Source: Streptomyces sp. NBC_01498
GTDB lineage: Bacteria > Actinomycetota > Actinomycetes > Streptomycetales > Streptomycetaceae
Reading direction: 5' to 3'
Assembly: GCF_036327775.1 (NCBI RefSeq)
Contig: NZ_CP109598.1
Location: 6,801,501-6,865,500 of the forward strand
DNA: 64,000 nt
The notes beneath the pieces are model-generated. The model saw only the letters and a program-made list of their open reading frames with translations, was not told the DNA's origin and ran no database searches. Positions 9,501 to 17,516 of the stretch are shown piece after piece (within the stretch, counting starts at the first letter, position 1; each line of letters begins with the position of its first letter). The translations under genes and the position numbers were made by a program.

Positions 9501-9713
9501 GGGGTGGAATTCGTCCGGGACCGGACGACCCTGGAGCCGGCCGCCGAGGAGACGGCGGCGATCTGCGAGCGGCTGCGCGAACTGGGCGTCGTCGTCCAGC
9601 CCACCTCCGACCGGCTGTGCGTCCTGAAGATCAAGCCGCCGCTCTGTCTGACCCGCGAGAGCGCGGACCGTTTCGCGGACGCGCTCGACGACACCCTGAC
9701 CCACGGATGGTGA
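6600..9713 (+). CDS. Fused APH-type kinase / M23-like domain / class III aminotransferase
   Basis: About 1037 residues in three parts. Residues ~20-350 are an aminoglycoside-phosphotransferase-fold kinase with VIHGDLTDNNVV and VIDFGDLGDG. Residues ~400-545 resemble an M23 peptidase fold (GVDLWVAAP..APWDGV) but lack the metal-binding His, so this part is probably not catalytic. Residues ~600-1037 are a class III PLP-dependent enzyme with LVNSGSEAVDLAL and the PLP lysine near 879 in TVAKAMGNGHPLG. In the related AGXT2L/PHYKPL family such enzymes are ammonia-phospholyases acting on phosphoethanolamine or phosphohydroxylysine, with the kinase making the phosphorylated substrate. That role is inferred here. 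GGAGGGGAG precedes the ATG. It overlaps the LacI-type gene. Confidence 0.88.
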   Translation: MGYSAADWQVPSMVPLDDAAVADALGELFGVRGTVRDLGSQQDRNYRVRTESGGDHVLKIANPVTDPATLLAQVTACARLADAHPGLRLPRARPGADGGYVQRMTVDGVTLHCRLFDYVPGEPIMDSRYLAPGVVARLGELAGSTASSLAALTVPDAGRPRLWDLRNAADVVEALAPFMTDRARADRVLSEARAARERLRPLEDLLPVQVIHGDLTDNNVVCERGPDGRPVPVGVIDFGDLGDGWTVAELAVTCASVLHHHGAGPASVLPAVRAFHRARPLDGAETDALWPLVVLRTAVLVVSGRYDVLQDPGNVYAETALEREWAMFEAAASVPAEVMGAQLRAALGHPAPSGPPTGVHPLLPHPDTDPAAVAETVETLDLSVTGDALDAGRWLEAGAESALAARELEGDRTGVRTRHGEYRLTRSRPGEPDAPTLALGVDLWVAAPTALRAPWDGVLLRHAPNGVTLRTDGGWSLIVEGVEGVEGVEGVEGVEGVEGVEPAEDEGRAVPAGTPLGTVVPRPDGTAARLQLSRLTDRPTPRAVPPGLADGWLAVCPDPAALFAPAPAPAPTDPDADPDPDADPDPDAEPARADTAPATESGGARPDSRSTAPALLERRDRSFAAVQEHYFEAPPRIERGWREHLVDTEGRCYLDMLNNVTILGHGHPGLGEAVHRQWRRLNTNSRFHYESVVALSERLAGLLPDGLDTVFLVNSGSEAVDLALRLTWAAAGRQDVVAVGEAYHGWTYASDAVSTSVADNPGALTSRPDWVHVLPAPNSYRGLHRGPDAARYGPLAAEAITELARSGRPPAAFICEPYYGNAGGMALPDGYLRQVYEATRAAGGLCVADEVQVGYGRLGSHFWGFEQQGVVPDVVTVAKAMGNGHPLGAVITRKEIADAYRTQGYFFSSAGGSPVSSVVGLTVLDALRDEGLQENARTVGGHLRERLEELAGRHPLIGAVHGTGLYLGVEFVRDRTTLEPAAEETAAICERLRELGVVVQPTSDRLCVLKIKPPLCLTRESADRFADALDDTLTHGW
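8034..8096 (+). repeat. Seven tandem 9-bp units coding Val-Glu-Gly
   Basis: Seven copies of GTTGAAGGC, one of them GTCGAAGGC, lie inside the fusion gene and encode VEG seven times. They fall in the linker between the M23-like and aminotransferase parts. The frame is kept, and such arrays often vary in copy number. Confidence 0.95.
8289..8370 (+). repeat. Low-complexity repeats coding Ala-Pro and Asp-Pro-Asp-Ala runs
   Basis: Four GCACCG-type units are followed by repeated GACCCGGACGCG-type units encoding DPDADPDPDA. They form an acidic, proline-rich linker before the aminotransferase domain. Confidence 0.85.
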
Positions 9714-9718
9714 ACCGG

Positions 9719-10789
9719 ATGCCCCGTACGACACCGAGCGCCCCCCGGGACCCCGACCCGGGCGACGGGACCGCGGGCCCCTCCCGGCCCCGCGCCGACG
9801 ACGCCCCGCCGCCCACCATCGCCGACGTGGCCCGCGAGGCCGCGGTCTCCAAGACGACCGCCTCCGACGCCCTGCGCGGCCACGGCCGGGTCTCCGGCGC
9901 GACCCGCGAGGCGGTGGAGGAGGCGGCCCGGCGGCTCGGCTACTCGCCCAACCGCAACGCCCGTTCCCTGCGTACGTCGGTCACCGAGACCATCGCGCTG
10001 CACATCCCGGAGTTCCTGACGAGCGCCGAGTACTACATGTCGTTCGTGTTCGGGGTGATCGAGCAGGCGACCCGGGCCAGCCTCAACGTCACGATGATCT
10101 CGTCCGGCCATCTGCCGCACCGGGGTGCGCTGCCCCAGGTCGACGGTCTGGTGCTGTGCGACCCGATGGCCGGGGACCCGGTCGTCGAGGCCCTGATGAA
10201 CTCGGGGCTGCCGGTCGTCACCGCCGAACGGTACGTCGGCGACAAGGAGTCCACCGGCGTCGTCTGGTCGGACCACGAGACGACCACCCTCGAACTGCTC
10301 GACCATCTGCGGGACGCGGGCGCCACCCGGCCCGCCTTACTCGCCTCGGACAGCACCGCCGAGTGGGCCACGACGGTCCTCGACACCTACCGCGCCTGGT
10401 GTGCGCGCGGCGGTCTGCCGGGCACCGTCCACAAGGCCCCGTTCGGCTCGTCCCCAGAGGTGCTGCGCACCGAGGTGGCCCGGATGCTCGCCGAGGCGCC
10501 GGAGACCGACGCCGTCGTGTGCGCCGCCGACGGCGCCGCCGTGACCGTGCTCCCCGAGATCCGGGCGGCAGGCCGCACCGTCGGCAAGGACCTGCTCCTC
10601 GCGTCGTGCGTCGACAGCACCCGTATGCGGCTCTCGGACCCTCCGATCACGGCGATCGATCTGCGGCCCCGGGACATGGGTGCGGAATGCGCGCGCCTGC
10701 TCTGCGAAATTCTGGCCGGCCGTTCGCCGCGAGGTACGGTCCGGTCCCTGCCGATCAGTCTCAACCGCCGCGCTTCGACCGGCCTCTGA
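9719..10789 (+). CDS. LacI-family transcriptional regulator, TTA-containing
   Basis: 356 residues from the ATG at 9719 (an ATG at 9707, overlapping the upstream stop, is also possible). After an unusual Pro/Asp-rich N-terminal extension comes a LacI helix-turn-helix, TIADVAREAAVSKTTASDALRG then RLGYSPNRNARSLR. The rest is a periplasmic-binding-protein-like effector domain. It probably represses both operons through the two 19-bp operators at 6540 and 10946. A TTA leucine codon at 10337-10339, in the segment RPALLASD, would make translation depend on the bldA tRNA. A strong terminator follows. Confidence 0.92.
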   Translation: MPRTTPSAPRDPDPGDGTAGPSRPRADDAPPPTIADVAREAAVSKTTASDALRGHGRVSGATREAVEEAARRLGYSPNRNARSLRTSVTETIALHIPEFLTSAEYYMSFVFGVIEQATRASLNVTMISSGHLPHRGALPQVDGLVLCDPMAGDPVVEALMNSGLPVVTAERYVGDKESTGVVWSDHETTTLELLDHLRDAGATRPALLASDSTAEWATTVLDTYRAWCARGGLPGTVHKAPFGSSPEVLRTEVARMLAEAPETDAVVCAADGAAVTVLPEIRAAGRTVGKDLLLASCVDSTRMRLSDPPITAIDLRPRDMGAECARLLCEILAGRSPRGTVRSLPISLNRRASTGL

Positions 10790-10803
10790 CCCCGCTTTCC
10801 CCC

Positions 10804-10845
10804 GGGTCTTTCCGGACGACGTAATTTCGTCGCCCGGAAAGACCC
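10804..10845 (+). terminator. Rho-independent-type terminator after the LacI-type gene
   Basis: GGGTCTTTCCGG (10804-10815) pairs with CCGGAAAGACCC (10834-10845). CGACG/CGTCG extend the stem inside, one mismatch separates the two helices, the loop is TAATTT, and TTTT follows at 10852-10855. Confidence 0.85.
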
Positions 10846-10907
10846 GCGCCTGTTTTCAGGGCCCTCGGGACATCGAATAACGCCTCGGAGTATTTCCCCG
10901 CGATCCA

Positions 10908-10937
10908 TTGACAAGCGAATTTCCGGCCACGTAACTT
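10908..10937 (+). promoter_or_regulatory. Sigma-70-like promoter of the ABC importer operon
   Basis: TTGACA at 10908-10913, an 18-base spacer, and TAACTT at 10932-10937. The LacI-like operator begins 9 bases downstream. The transcript would start about 70 bases before the binding-protein gene. Confidence 0.65.
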
Positions 10938-10945
10938 CCCCCTCA

Positions 10946-10964
10946 CGCCGGAACGATCCGGCAC
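10946..10964. promoter_or_regulatory. LacI-type operator, copy 2
   Basis: CGCCGGAACGATCCGGCAC, identical over 19 bases to the site at 6540-6558. It lies just downstream of the -10 box of the importer operon, so one repressor could silence both units. Confidence 0.75.
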
Positions 10965-11012
10965 TTGTCTCGGACACGGCTCGGACAAGGACTCGTACAA
11001 GGAGGGGATCAC

Positions 11013-12632
11013 GTGCGAAGAAGTGCGATCATCGCGTGTTCTGCCGTTCTGTCAGCCGCCCTGGTCTCCTGCTCGTCCCCCGCATCCCAGGGCGAGCAGG
11101 ACCCGGCCGGCAAGCAGGAGAAGCCCGGCTTTCTCACCGTCGCCGACGAGGGCCTCACCGGGCGCGGCGCACTCACCGTCCAGCTCGACTACGACTCCGT
11201 CGAGGCCGACGGACTGAATCCGCAGACGGCCTCCAGCGCCCGCTCCTGGATGCTCGGCTCGCTCGTCTACGAACCGCTCGTCACCATAGGACCGGGCTTC
11301 GAGATCAAGCCCCTGCTGGCCGCGTCGTGGCGGCAGCCCACCCCCACCACGTACGTCTTCACCCTCCGCGAGGGCGCCGCATTCTCCAACGGGCGCGCCG
11401 TCACCGCCGACGACGCCGCGGGCAGCCTGCGCCGGCTGCTGGACTCCAAGGGCCCGTACGTGGGACAGCTCGGCCCGGTGAAGACGGTGAGCGCCTCCGC
11501 GCCCGGCGAGGTCACCGTCGAACTCGCCAAGCCCTACACGCCGTTCCTCGCGGCGCTCGCCAACACCCCCGCCGCCGTCCTGCCCATGAAGGAGATCGAG
11601 GACGGCTCGCTGGACCTCACGAAGGAGATGCTCGGCTCCGGCCCGTACACCGTGAAGGAACACCGGCAGGACCGGGGCTGGACCTTTGTGAAGAACCCGG
11701 AATACCGGGACGCCGACCGGGTCCACGTCGAGGAACTCAAGGTCGACATCGTGCCCCAGGAGGCGGCGCGACTCGCCGCCGTACGCAATGGCACATCCGG
11801 ATTCGCCTTCTTCAACAATGTCGATTCCATCGACCAGTTGAGCGGCACCCGTAACGCGAAGGTCGTCAACCAGAACAACAGCGACTTCTACTACCTCATC
11901 CAGAACTCGCGGAATCCGAAATCCCCGCTGGCGGATCAGAAGATCCGTTTCGCGCTGAACAGCGCCCTGGACCGGCAGCAGATGGCCGACGTCGCCCTCG
12001 GCGGACAGGCCAGACCGACCGGGGTCACCCCCGTCGTGCTGCCCGGCGCCTGCGACCCCGCCGACCTGCCCGCCGCCCGCGCCGCCGGCGAGGCGAAGGC
12101 CGCGCTCAAGGCCGCCGGCGCCGAGAACCTGACACTCCGTCTCGCCGTCTACACCTCCGAACCGGCCCTCGGCCAGATCGCCCAGGTGATCCAGCAGCAG
12201 TACGCGGCCGTCGGTGTCACCGTCACCATCGAGAAACTGGACGACTCCACCTACGGCGAACGGATCTTCGCCCCGAAGGCCGACTTCGACATGGCCATCG
12301 GCTGGTTCGCCGGCTACGTGGACGCCGCCATGGTCTCCCGCTGGTGGAACCCCGTCGTCGCCGGCTTCTCGGCCGGCTTCATCGGCGACGACAAGGAACT
12401 CGACAAGCTGATCGACTCCGCGTCCGCCCAGCCCGCCGGCGACGCGCGCGAGAAGACTCTGCGCCAGGTGTGCGAACGCGTCGACACCAACGCCGAGATG
12501 CTGCCCCTCGTCACCCGGCCCGGAGCCGTCGGCCTGCGCACCGACCGGGTCAGCCCGACCCTCCACGCCAACGAGGGCTTCGGCAACATCCTGCGCAACA
12601 TCACCGACTTCACCCTCCCGGCGGCGAAGTAG
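11013..12632 (+). CDS. Oligopeptide-type ABC importer substrate-binding lipoprotein
   Basis: 539 residues from a GTG preceded by AAGGAGGGG. A signal peptide with lipobox LVSC places the lipid-modified cysteine at residue 20. The rest matches the family 5 (DppA/OppA) binding-protein fold: an N-terminal LNPQTASSARSWMLGSLVYEPL, then VFTLREGAAFSNG, and IRFALNSALDRQQM further on. It captures the substrate outside the membrane for the two permeases and two ATPases that follow. It is the first gene of the operon behind the second LacI-type operator. Family 5 proteins bind peptides but also nickel, sugars and small amides, so the ligand is open. Confidence 0.93.
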   Translation: MRRSAIIACSAVLSAALVSCSSPASQGEQDPAGKQEKPGFLTVADEGLTGRGALTVQLDYDSVEADGLNPQTASSARSWMLGSLVYEPLVTIGPGFEIKPLLAASWRQPTPTTYVFTLREGAAFSNGRAVTADDAAGSLRRLLDSKGPYVGQLGPVKTVSASAPGEVTVELAKPYTPFLAALANTPAAVLPMKEIEDGSLDLTKEMLGSGPYTVKEHRQDRGWTFVKNPEYRDADRVHVEELKVDIVPQEAARLAAVRNGTSGFAFFNNVDSIDQLSGTRNAKVVNQNNSDFYYLIQNSRNPKSPLADQKIRFALNSALDRQQMADVALGGQARPTGVTPVVLPGACDPADLPAARAAGEAKAALKAAGAENLTLRLAVYTSEPALGQIAQVIQQQYAAVGVTVTIEKLDDSTYGERIFAPKADFDMAIGWFAGYVDAAMVSRWWNPVVAGFSAGFIGDDKELDKLIDSASAQPAGDAREKTLRQVCERVDTNAEMLPLVTRPGAVGLRTDRVSPTLHANEGFGNILRNITDFTLPAAK

Positions 12633-12637
12633 TCGCC

Positions 12638-13603
12638 ATGGTCTACCTCCGTTGGGTCCTCGGACGTCTCACGGCCGCCGCGCTCACCATGACCGGTGTC
12701 TCCGTCCTCATCTTCGCGGCCGTCCGCGCGATGCCCGGCCGGTACTCCGACCTGGTCCTCGGCCCGCTCGCCACCCAGGCCGACAAGGCGGAGGCGGCGC
12801 GCCGGTTCGGCCTCGGCGGGTCGCTGCCCGAGCAGTACGGGCACTGGCTGCTCAACGCCGTCCAGGGCGACTTCGGTATCTCCATGGCCAGCCGGACCCC
12901 GGTCAGCGCCGAGTTCGCCGCCCGGCTGCCCGTCACCCTCACCCTGACCGGTCTCGCCCTCGCTTTCACCGTGCTCGTCGGCGTCCCGCTCGGGGTGTGG
13001 ACCGGGACACGCGGCAAGGGCGCGGGCCGCACCGGCCGGCTCCTCGGCAGCCTCGGGCTGAGCGTCCCGGAATTCGTCCTGGGCAGCCTCGTGGTGTTCG
13101 TGTTCACCCGCTACAGCCTCGGGCTCACCGTCGGGGAGTACGTCCCCTGGTCCCAGGGGCCCCTCCGGTCGGCGCTCTCCCTGCTCCTGCCCGCCTGCGT
13201 GCTCGCCGTGTTCTGCGTCGCCGCGGTCGCCCGCACCACCCGGGACGCCGTGCTCGGAGTCCTGGTGGAGCCGCACATCGCGGCGGCGGTGGCGCGCGGC
13301 GAGTCCGCCGCCTTCATCGTCCGCCACCACGTCCTGCGCAACGCGTCCATCCCGGTCCTCACCCTGACCGCCACCCTCAGCGCGTACCTGCTCGGCGGAG
13401 CGGTCATCGTGGAGCGCCTGTTCAACGCCCCCGGCCTCGGCTCGTTCCTGGTCGACGGGCTCGACCGGCGCGACTACGCGGTCGTCCAGACGGGCGTGCT
13501 GCTCGCGGCGGCCGTGTTCATCACCACCAATCTGCTGATCGACCTCGTCTGCGGGCTCGTCGATCCCCGGATCAGCGCACTCGCCGGAAAGGCCCGGTCA
13601 TGA
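12638..13603 (+). CDS. ABC importer permease, DppB-type
   Basis: 321 residues with six predicted membrane segments. The cytoplasmic EAA-like loop is EPHIAAAVARGESAAFIVRHHVLRNA-type, split here as EPHIAAAVARGESAA and HHVLRNASIPVLT. The N-terminal VLGRLTAAALTMTGVSVLIF segment is typical of DppB permeases. It begins 5 bases after the binding-protein stop and ends in an ATGA overlap with the next permease. It pairs with that protein to form the channel. Confidence 0.92.
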   Translation: MVYLRWVLGRLTAAALTMTGVSVLIFAAVRAMPGRYSDLVLGPLATQADKAEAARRFGLGGSLPEQYGHWLLNAVQGDFGISMASRTPVSAEFAARLPVTLTLTGLALAFTVLVGVPLGVWTGTRGKGAGRTGRLLGSLGLSVPEFVLGSLVVFVFTRYSLGLTVGEYVPWSQGPLRSALSLLLPACVLAVFCVAAVARTTRDAVLGVLVEPHIAAAVARGESAAFIVRHHVLRNASIPVLTLTATLSAYLLGGAVIVERLFNAPGLGSFLVDGLDRRDYAVVQTGVLLAAAVFITTNLLIDLVCGLVDPRISALAGKARS

Positions 13604-14514
13604 CAGGCGACATCCTCCGCCCACCCGTGCCCGGGGCGGCACCCGAACCCCCGCGCGGGAGCCGGTCCGCCCGGCTGCGCGCCGCCCGCACCCCGGGCGG
13701 CCACGACATCCTGTTCCGGATCGCGGCCTGGACCCTCGTGGTCCTCGTCCTGGCCACCCTGCTCAGCCATCTCACCGGACTCGGCGGCGACCCCGGGGCG
13801 ACGGTCGGCCGGCGGCTGTCCCCGCCCGGCGACGGCGGACTCCTCGGCACCGACAACCTCGGCCGCTCACTGCTGCCGAGACTCCTCCAGGGCATCGGCA
13901 CCACCCTGCTGCTGTCCTCGGCGGCCGTGCTGCTCGCCGCACTGATCAGCACCGCGGCGGGCATCGTCGCGGGCTACCGGGGCGGCCGGACGGCCGAGGC
14001 GATCACCCGCCTCGGCGACGTCCTCTACTCCTTCCCGACCATCGTGCTGGCCGTCCTGGTCTCCGCCGTCCTGAACCCCGGCCGGCCCGCCGCCCTCACC
14101 AGCATCGTGCTCGTCACCGTGCCCCTGATGACCCGCATGATCGCCACTGCCGCCCGCACCGTCGCCCGCCGGGACTTCGTCACCGCCGCCCGGATCAGCG
14201 GCGTACCCGCCGTGACGATCATGCGCCGGCACATCCTGCCGAACGTCTCCGGGACCATCGCCGTCCAGGGCACGTACGCCCTGTCGGTCGGCATCCTGGT
14301 CGAGGGCGGGCTGGGCTTCCTCGGCTACGGCGTCCAGCTCCCCGACGCCTCCCTCGGACTGCTGATCCAGGAAGGCAGCCTCTACATGGTCAACGCGCCC
14401 TGGCTGATCGTCGTGCCGGGCGTCGTACTCGTGGCCGCCATCGTCTCGATCAACCTCATCGGCGACAGCCTGCGCGACCGGTGGGAACCCAGAGAAGCGA
14501 GAGCCCTGAGATGA
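13600..14514 (+). CDS. ABC importer permease, DppC-type
   Basis: 304 residues. A Pro/Arg-rich cytoplasmic N-terminus precedes the first membrane segment. LLGTDNLGRSLLPRLLQG is the hallmark entry segment of DppC-type permeases, and ARISGVPAVTIMRRHILPN is the EAA loop that contacts the ATPase. Start and stop overlap both neighbours (ATGA), indicating translational coupling within the operon. Confidence 0.93.
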   Translation: MTGDILRPPVPGAAPEPPRGSRSARLRAARTPGGHDILFRIAAWTLVVLVLATLLSHLTGLGGDPGATVGRRLSPPGDGGLLGTDNLGRSLLPRLLQGIGTTLLLSSAAVLLAALISTAAGIVAGYRGGRTAEAITRLGDVLYSFPTIVLAVLVSAVLNPGRPAALTSIVLVTVPLMTRMIATAARTVARRDFVTAARISGVPAVTIMRRHILPNVSGTIAVQGTYALSVGILVEGGLGFLGYGVQLPDASLGLLIQEGSLYMVNAPWLIVVPGVVLVAAIVSINLIGDSLRDRWEPREARALR

Positions 14515-15530
14515 CCCCGCTGATCCACGTCGAGGACATCGTGGCCGAATACCACACCGCCCGGCGCACCGTACGGGCCCTGGACGGCGCCCACCTCTCC
14601 GTCGAACGCGGCGAACACGTCGGCATCGTGGGCGAGAGCGGCTCCGGCAAGACCACGCTCGGACTGCTCCTGGGCCGGCTGCTGCCCGCCGCCACCCGCC
14701 ACCCGCGCGGCCGGGTCCTGATCGACGGGGAGTCCGTGCTGGACCTCCCCGCCGATGGGGTGGCCCGACTGCGCCGGGAACGGCTCGGCTTCATCCCGCA
14801 GGATCCGGTCGGCGCCCTCGACCCGACCCTGCGGATCGGACGCCAACTCGCCCTGGCACTGCGCGGCACCGGCGCCGCCACCGACAAGGCCGGACTCCTG
14901 GACCGGCTCGGCCAGGTCCGGATCCACGAACCCGAACGGGTCCTGCGGCTGTACCCGCACGAGATGTCCGGCGGCATGGCGCAGCGCGTCACCATCGCCA
15001 TGGCGATGGCCCGCGACCCGGACCTCCTCATCGCCGACGAACCCACCGCGGCGCTGGACGCGCAGGTACGCCAGGACGTCCTGCGGCTGCTGTTCTCCCT
15101 GGCCGAGGCCAACGGCACCACCGTCCTGTGGCTCAGCCACGACCTGGGCGGCGTCGCCCGGTGGTGCGGGCGGATCGCCGTCATGTACGGCGGGCGCGTG
15201 GTGGAGGACGGCCCGGCGGCCGACGTGCTGGCCGCGCCCCGCCACCCGTACACCGCCGCGCTGGCCGCCGCCGACCCGGCCCGCGCGGCGGCGGGCACCC
15301 GGCTCCGCGCCATCGGGGGCGTCCCGCCCGCGCTGCTCGGCTCCACGCCCGGCTGCGCGTTCGCCCCGCGCTGCGGCGCGGCCACGGACCTCTGCCACAC
15401 CGAACGGCCGGCTCCCGTGGCGGAACCGGGGCGCGTGGTGCTCTGCCACCACCCGGTGCCCCGGCCGCCCGCGCCTCCGCCGACGGAGACCCGACCGACG
15501 GAGACCCGGCACCTGGAGACCCCCCGATGA
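14511..15530 (+). CDS. ABC importer ATPase, DppD-type
   Basis: 339 residues. Walker A GESGSGKTT, Q-loop FIPQDPVGALDP, signature MSGGMAQR, Walker B LLIADEPTAALD and H-loop WLSHDLGG are all present. The C-terminal oligopeptide-transporter extension has CAFAPRC and two further Cys-containing turns (TDLCHTE, VVLCHH), as expected for the Fe-S or metal-binding tail of DppD/OppD proteins. It pairs with the next ATPase. The C-terminus carries a repetitive TETRPTETR tail. Confidence 0.93.
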   Translation: MTPLIHVEDIVAEYHTARRTVRALDGAHLSVERGEHVGIVGESGSGKTTLGLLLGRLLPAATRHPRGRVLIDGESVLDLPADGVARLRRERLGFIPQDPVGALDPTLRIGRQLALALRGTGAATDKAGLLDRLGQVRIHEPERVLRLYPHEMSGGMAQRVTIAMAMARDPDLLIADEPTAALDAQVRQDVLRLLFSLAEANGTTVLWLSHDLGGVARWCGRIAVMYGGRVVEDGPAADVLAAPRHPYTAALAAADPARAAAGTRLRAIGGVPPALLGSTPGCAFAPRCGAATDLCHTERPAPVAEPGRVVLCHHPVPRPPAPPPTETRPTETRHLETPR

Positions 15531-16435
15531 ACGAGGAACGGCTGTACGGCGCGCGGCCCGCGCCCCGTGACGAGCCCGCGCCCCGCGACGAGCCCGCCGC
15601 TGGGCCGCCCACCCCGCCCGCGCCCCGCGACGAGCCCGCGCCCCATGGCCTACCCCGCTCGGACCCGTCACCCCGTCCGCCCCGCGACCCCGTCCTCGAA
15701 CTCGACGACGTGTCCGTCGTCTTCGCCTCCGGCGCCGGCCGGCGCCGCTCCTCCCTCACCGCCGTGAACCGGGTCACCTTCACCATCGGCGCCGGGGAGA
15801 CCCTCGGCCTGGTGGGGGAGTCCGGCTCCGGCAAGTCCACCACCGGCTCCGTCGCGCTCGGACTCCGGCGGCCCACCTCAGGCGCCGTACGGTTCCTCGG
15901 CTCGCCCCACGGCGGCCGGCGCTCCCGGGCCGGCCGTATCCAGGCGGTGCTCCAGAATCCGCACTGGTCGCTCAACCCCCGTATGTCCGTGCTCGACTGC
16001 GTCGCCGAACCCCTCACCGCGACCGGGGGCGGACGCCTGCGCGCCCACCACGCCGAGGCCGCCCGCCTCCTCGACCAGGTCGGCCTGCCCCCGAGCTACG
16101 GCGACCGGCTCCCGCACGAACTCTCCGGCGGCCAGCGCCAGCGCGTCGCCATCGCCCGCTCCCTGATCACCCGGCCCCGCTTCATCGTCTTCGACGAAGC
16201 GGTCAGCGCCCTCGACGTCTCCGTCCAGGCCCAGACCCTCAACCTCATCCACGACCTCCAGGCCCAGCACGGCTTCGGCGCCCTGTTCATCTCCCACGAC
16301 CTCGCGGCCGTCCGCTACCTCGCCCACCGCATCGCCGTGATGCGCGAGGGCTCGATCGTCGAACTCGCCGACACCGCGCGCTTCTGGGCCACCCCCGAAC
16401 ACCCCTACTCACGACAACTCCTGGAGACACTGTGA
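15527..16435 (+). CDS. ABC importer ATPase, DppF-type
   Basis: 302 residues. The first ~50 are low complexity, with APRDEP repeated. Then come Walker A GESGSGKST, Q-loop VLQNPHWSLNP, signature LSGGQRQR, Walker B FIVFDEAVSALD and H-loop FISHDLAA. It completes the transporter as the second nucleotide-binding subunit. The C-terminal cysteine region of DppD is absent, as is usual for DppF. It overlaps both neighbours by 4 bases. Confidence 0.93.
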   Translation: MNEERLYGARPAPRDEPAPRDEPAAGPPTPPAPRDEPAPHGLPRSDPSPRPPRDPVLELDDVSVVFASGAGRRRSSLTAVNRVTFTIGAGETLGLVGESGSGKSTTGSVALGLRRPTSGAVRFLGSPHGGRRSRAGRIQAVLQNPHWSLNPRMSVLDCVAEPLTATGGGRLRAHHAEAARLLDQVGLPPSYGDRLPHELSGGQRQRVAIARSLITRPRFIVFDEAVSALDVSVQAQTLNLIHDLQAQHGFGALFISHDLAAVRYLAHRIAVMREGSIVELADTARFWATPEHPYSRQLLETL

Positions 16436-17481
16436 CCCGCCCCGCCCGCCCCACGGACGACCACCACGCGCTGGTCCCGGTCCCGACCTTCGGCCCCTCC
16501 CGGAGCAACGACGACCACGCCCTGCGGCCCGTCACCGACCCCGGCGACCGGATCGTGGAGTTCGACTTCCCCGGCGTCGAGGTCGGCACCGCCGAGTACG
16601 CCGAGGGCCCCACCGGCGCCACCGTCGTCCATGTCCCGGCCGGCGCGCGGATGTCGATCGACGCACGCGGCGGCGCCATCGGTCTCACCTACGGGGGCGA
16701 CAACTACGCGCACGCCATCTGCCTGGCCGGCGGCTCCCTCTACGGGCTCGGCGCCGCCCCCGGCGTCGCCACCGAACTGCTGCGCCGCAAGGAGAACAAC
16801 GCCGGCTGGGAGCACCTCCAGTGCGTGGCCGGCGCGATCATCTACGACTTCGCCGCCCGCGACAACGCCGTCTTCCCGGACGCCGCGCTCGGACGTGCCG
16901 CGCTGCTCGCCGCCCGGCCCGGCCGCTTCCCCGTGGGCCGACGCGGCGCCGGGGCGTCCGCGTCCGTCGGCAAGGTCGAGGCTGCGCGCTGCGAATTCGC
17001 GGGCCAGGGCGCCGCGTTCCGGCAGATCGGCGACGTCAAGATCCTCGCGGCCACCGTCGTCAACGCGGTCGGCGTGATCGTGGACCGGGACGGCACGGTC
17101 GTACGCGGCAACTACGACGCGGCCACCGGCACCCGGCGGCTTCCCCAGCTCGACTACGCCGACGCCTTCGCCGCAGGCACCCCCACCACCGTGCCCGGCA
17201 ACACCACCATCTCCGTCCTGATCACCAACGTCCGCCTCGGCGACCGGGAACTGGACTACTTCGGCCGCCAGGTGCACGGCTCCATGCACCGGGGCATCCA
17301 GCCCTTCCACACCAACCTCGACGGCGACACCCTCTTCACCCTCACCACCGACGAGATCGACCTGCCCAGGAACCCGGCACGCACCGGCGAGGACTCCCTG
17401 ACCTCCGTCGCCCTCGGCTCCGTCGCCGCCGAGGTGATGTGGGACGCGATCCTCAACAGCGTTCGCGGCGGCGTCCGTTGA
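16432..17481 (+). CDS. P1-family (S58, DmpA/NylC-type) self-processing aminopeptidase/amidase
   Basis: 349 residues. Conserved P1 motifs include GLTYGGDNYAHAICLAGGS-type (residues ~84-102, near the substrate pocket) and VNAVGVIVD. The processing point is PGNTTISVLITN: cleavage between Asn257 and Thr258 would free a threonine nucleophile, as in NylC-type members, rather than the serine of DmpA. Relatives release N-terminal D-, L- or beta-amino acids, or cut linear amides such as 6-aminohexanoate oligomers. Because it is coupled to an importer of peptide-like compounds (4-base overlap), it probably hydrolyses the imported substrate. Confidence 0.87.
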   Translation: MTRPARPTDDHHALVPVPTFGPSRSNDDHALRPVTDPGDRIVEFDFPGVEVGTAEYAEGPTGATVVHVPAGARMSIDARGGAIGLTYGGDNYAHAICLAGGSLYGLGAAPGVATELLRRKENNAGWEHLQCVAGAIIYDFAARDNAVFPDAALGRAALLAARPGRFPVGRRGAGASASVGKVEAARCEFAGQGAAFRQIGDVKILAATVVNAVGVIVDRDGTVVRGNYDAATGTRRLPQLDYADAFAAGTPTTVPGNTTISVLITNVRLGDRELDYFGRQVHGSMHRGIQPFHTNLDGDTLFTLTTDEIDLPRNPARTGEDSLTSVALGSVAAEVMWDAILNSVRGGVR

Positions 17482-17516
17482 CCCCGGCCGGCAGCCTCCC
17501 CACAGACAGGTCCACC

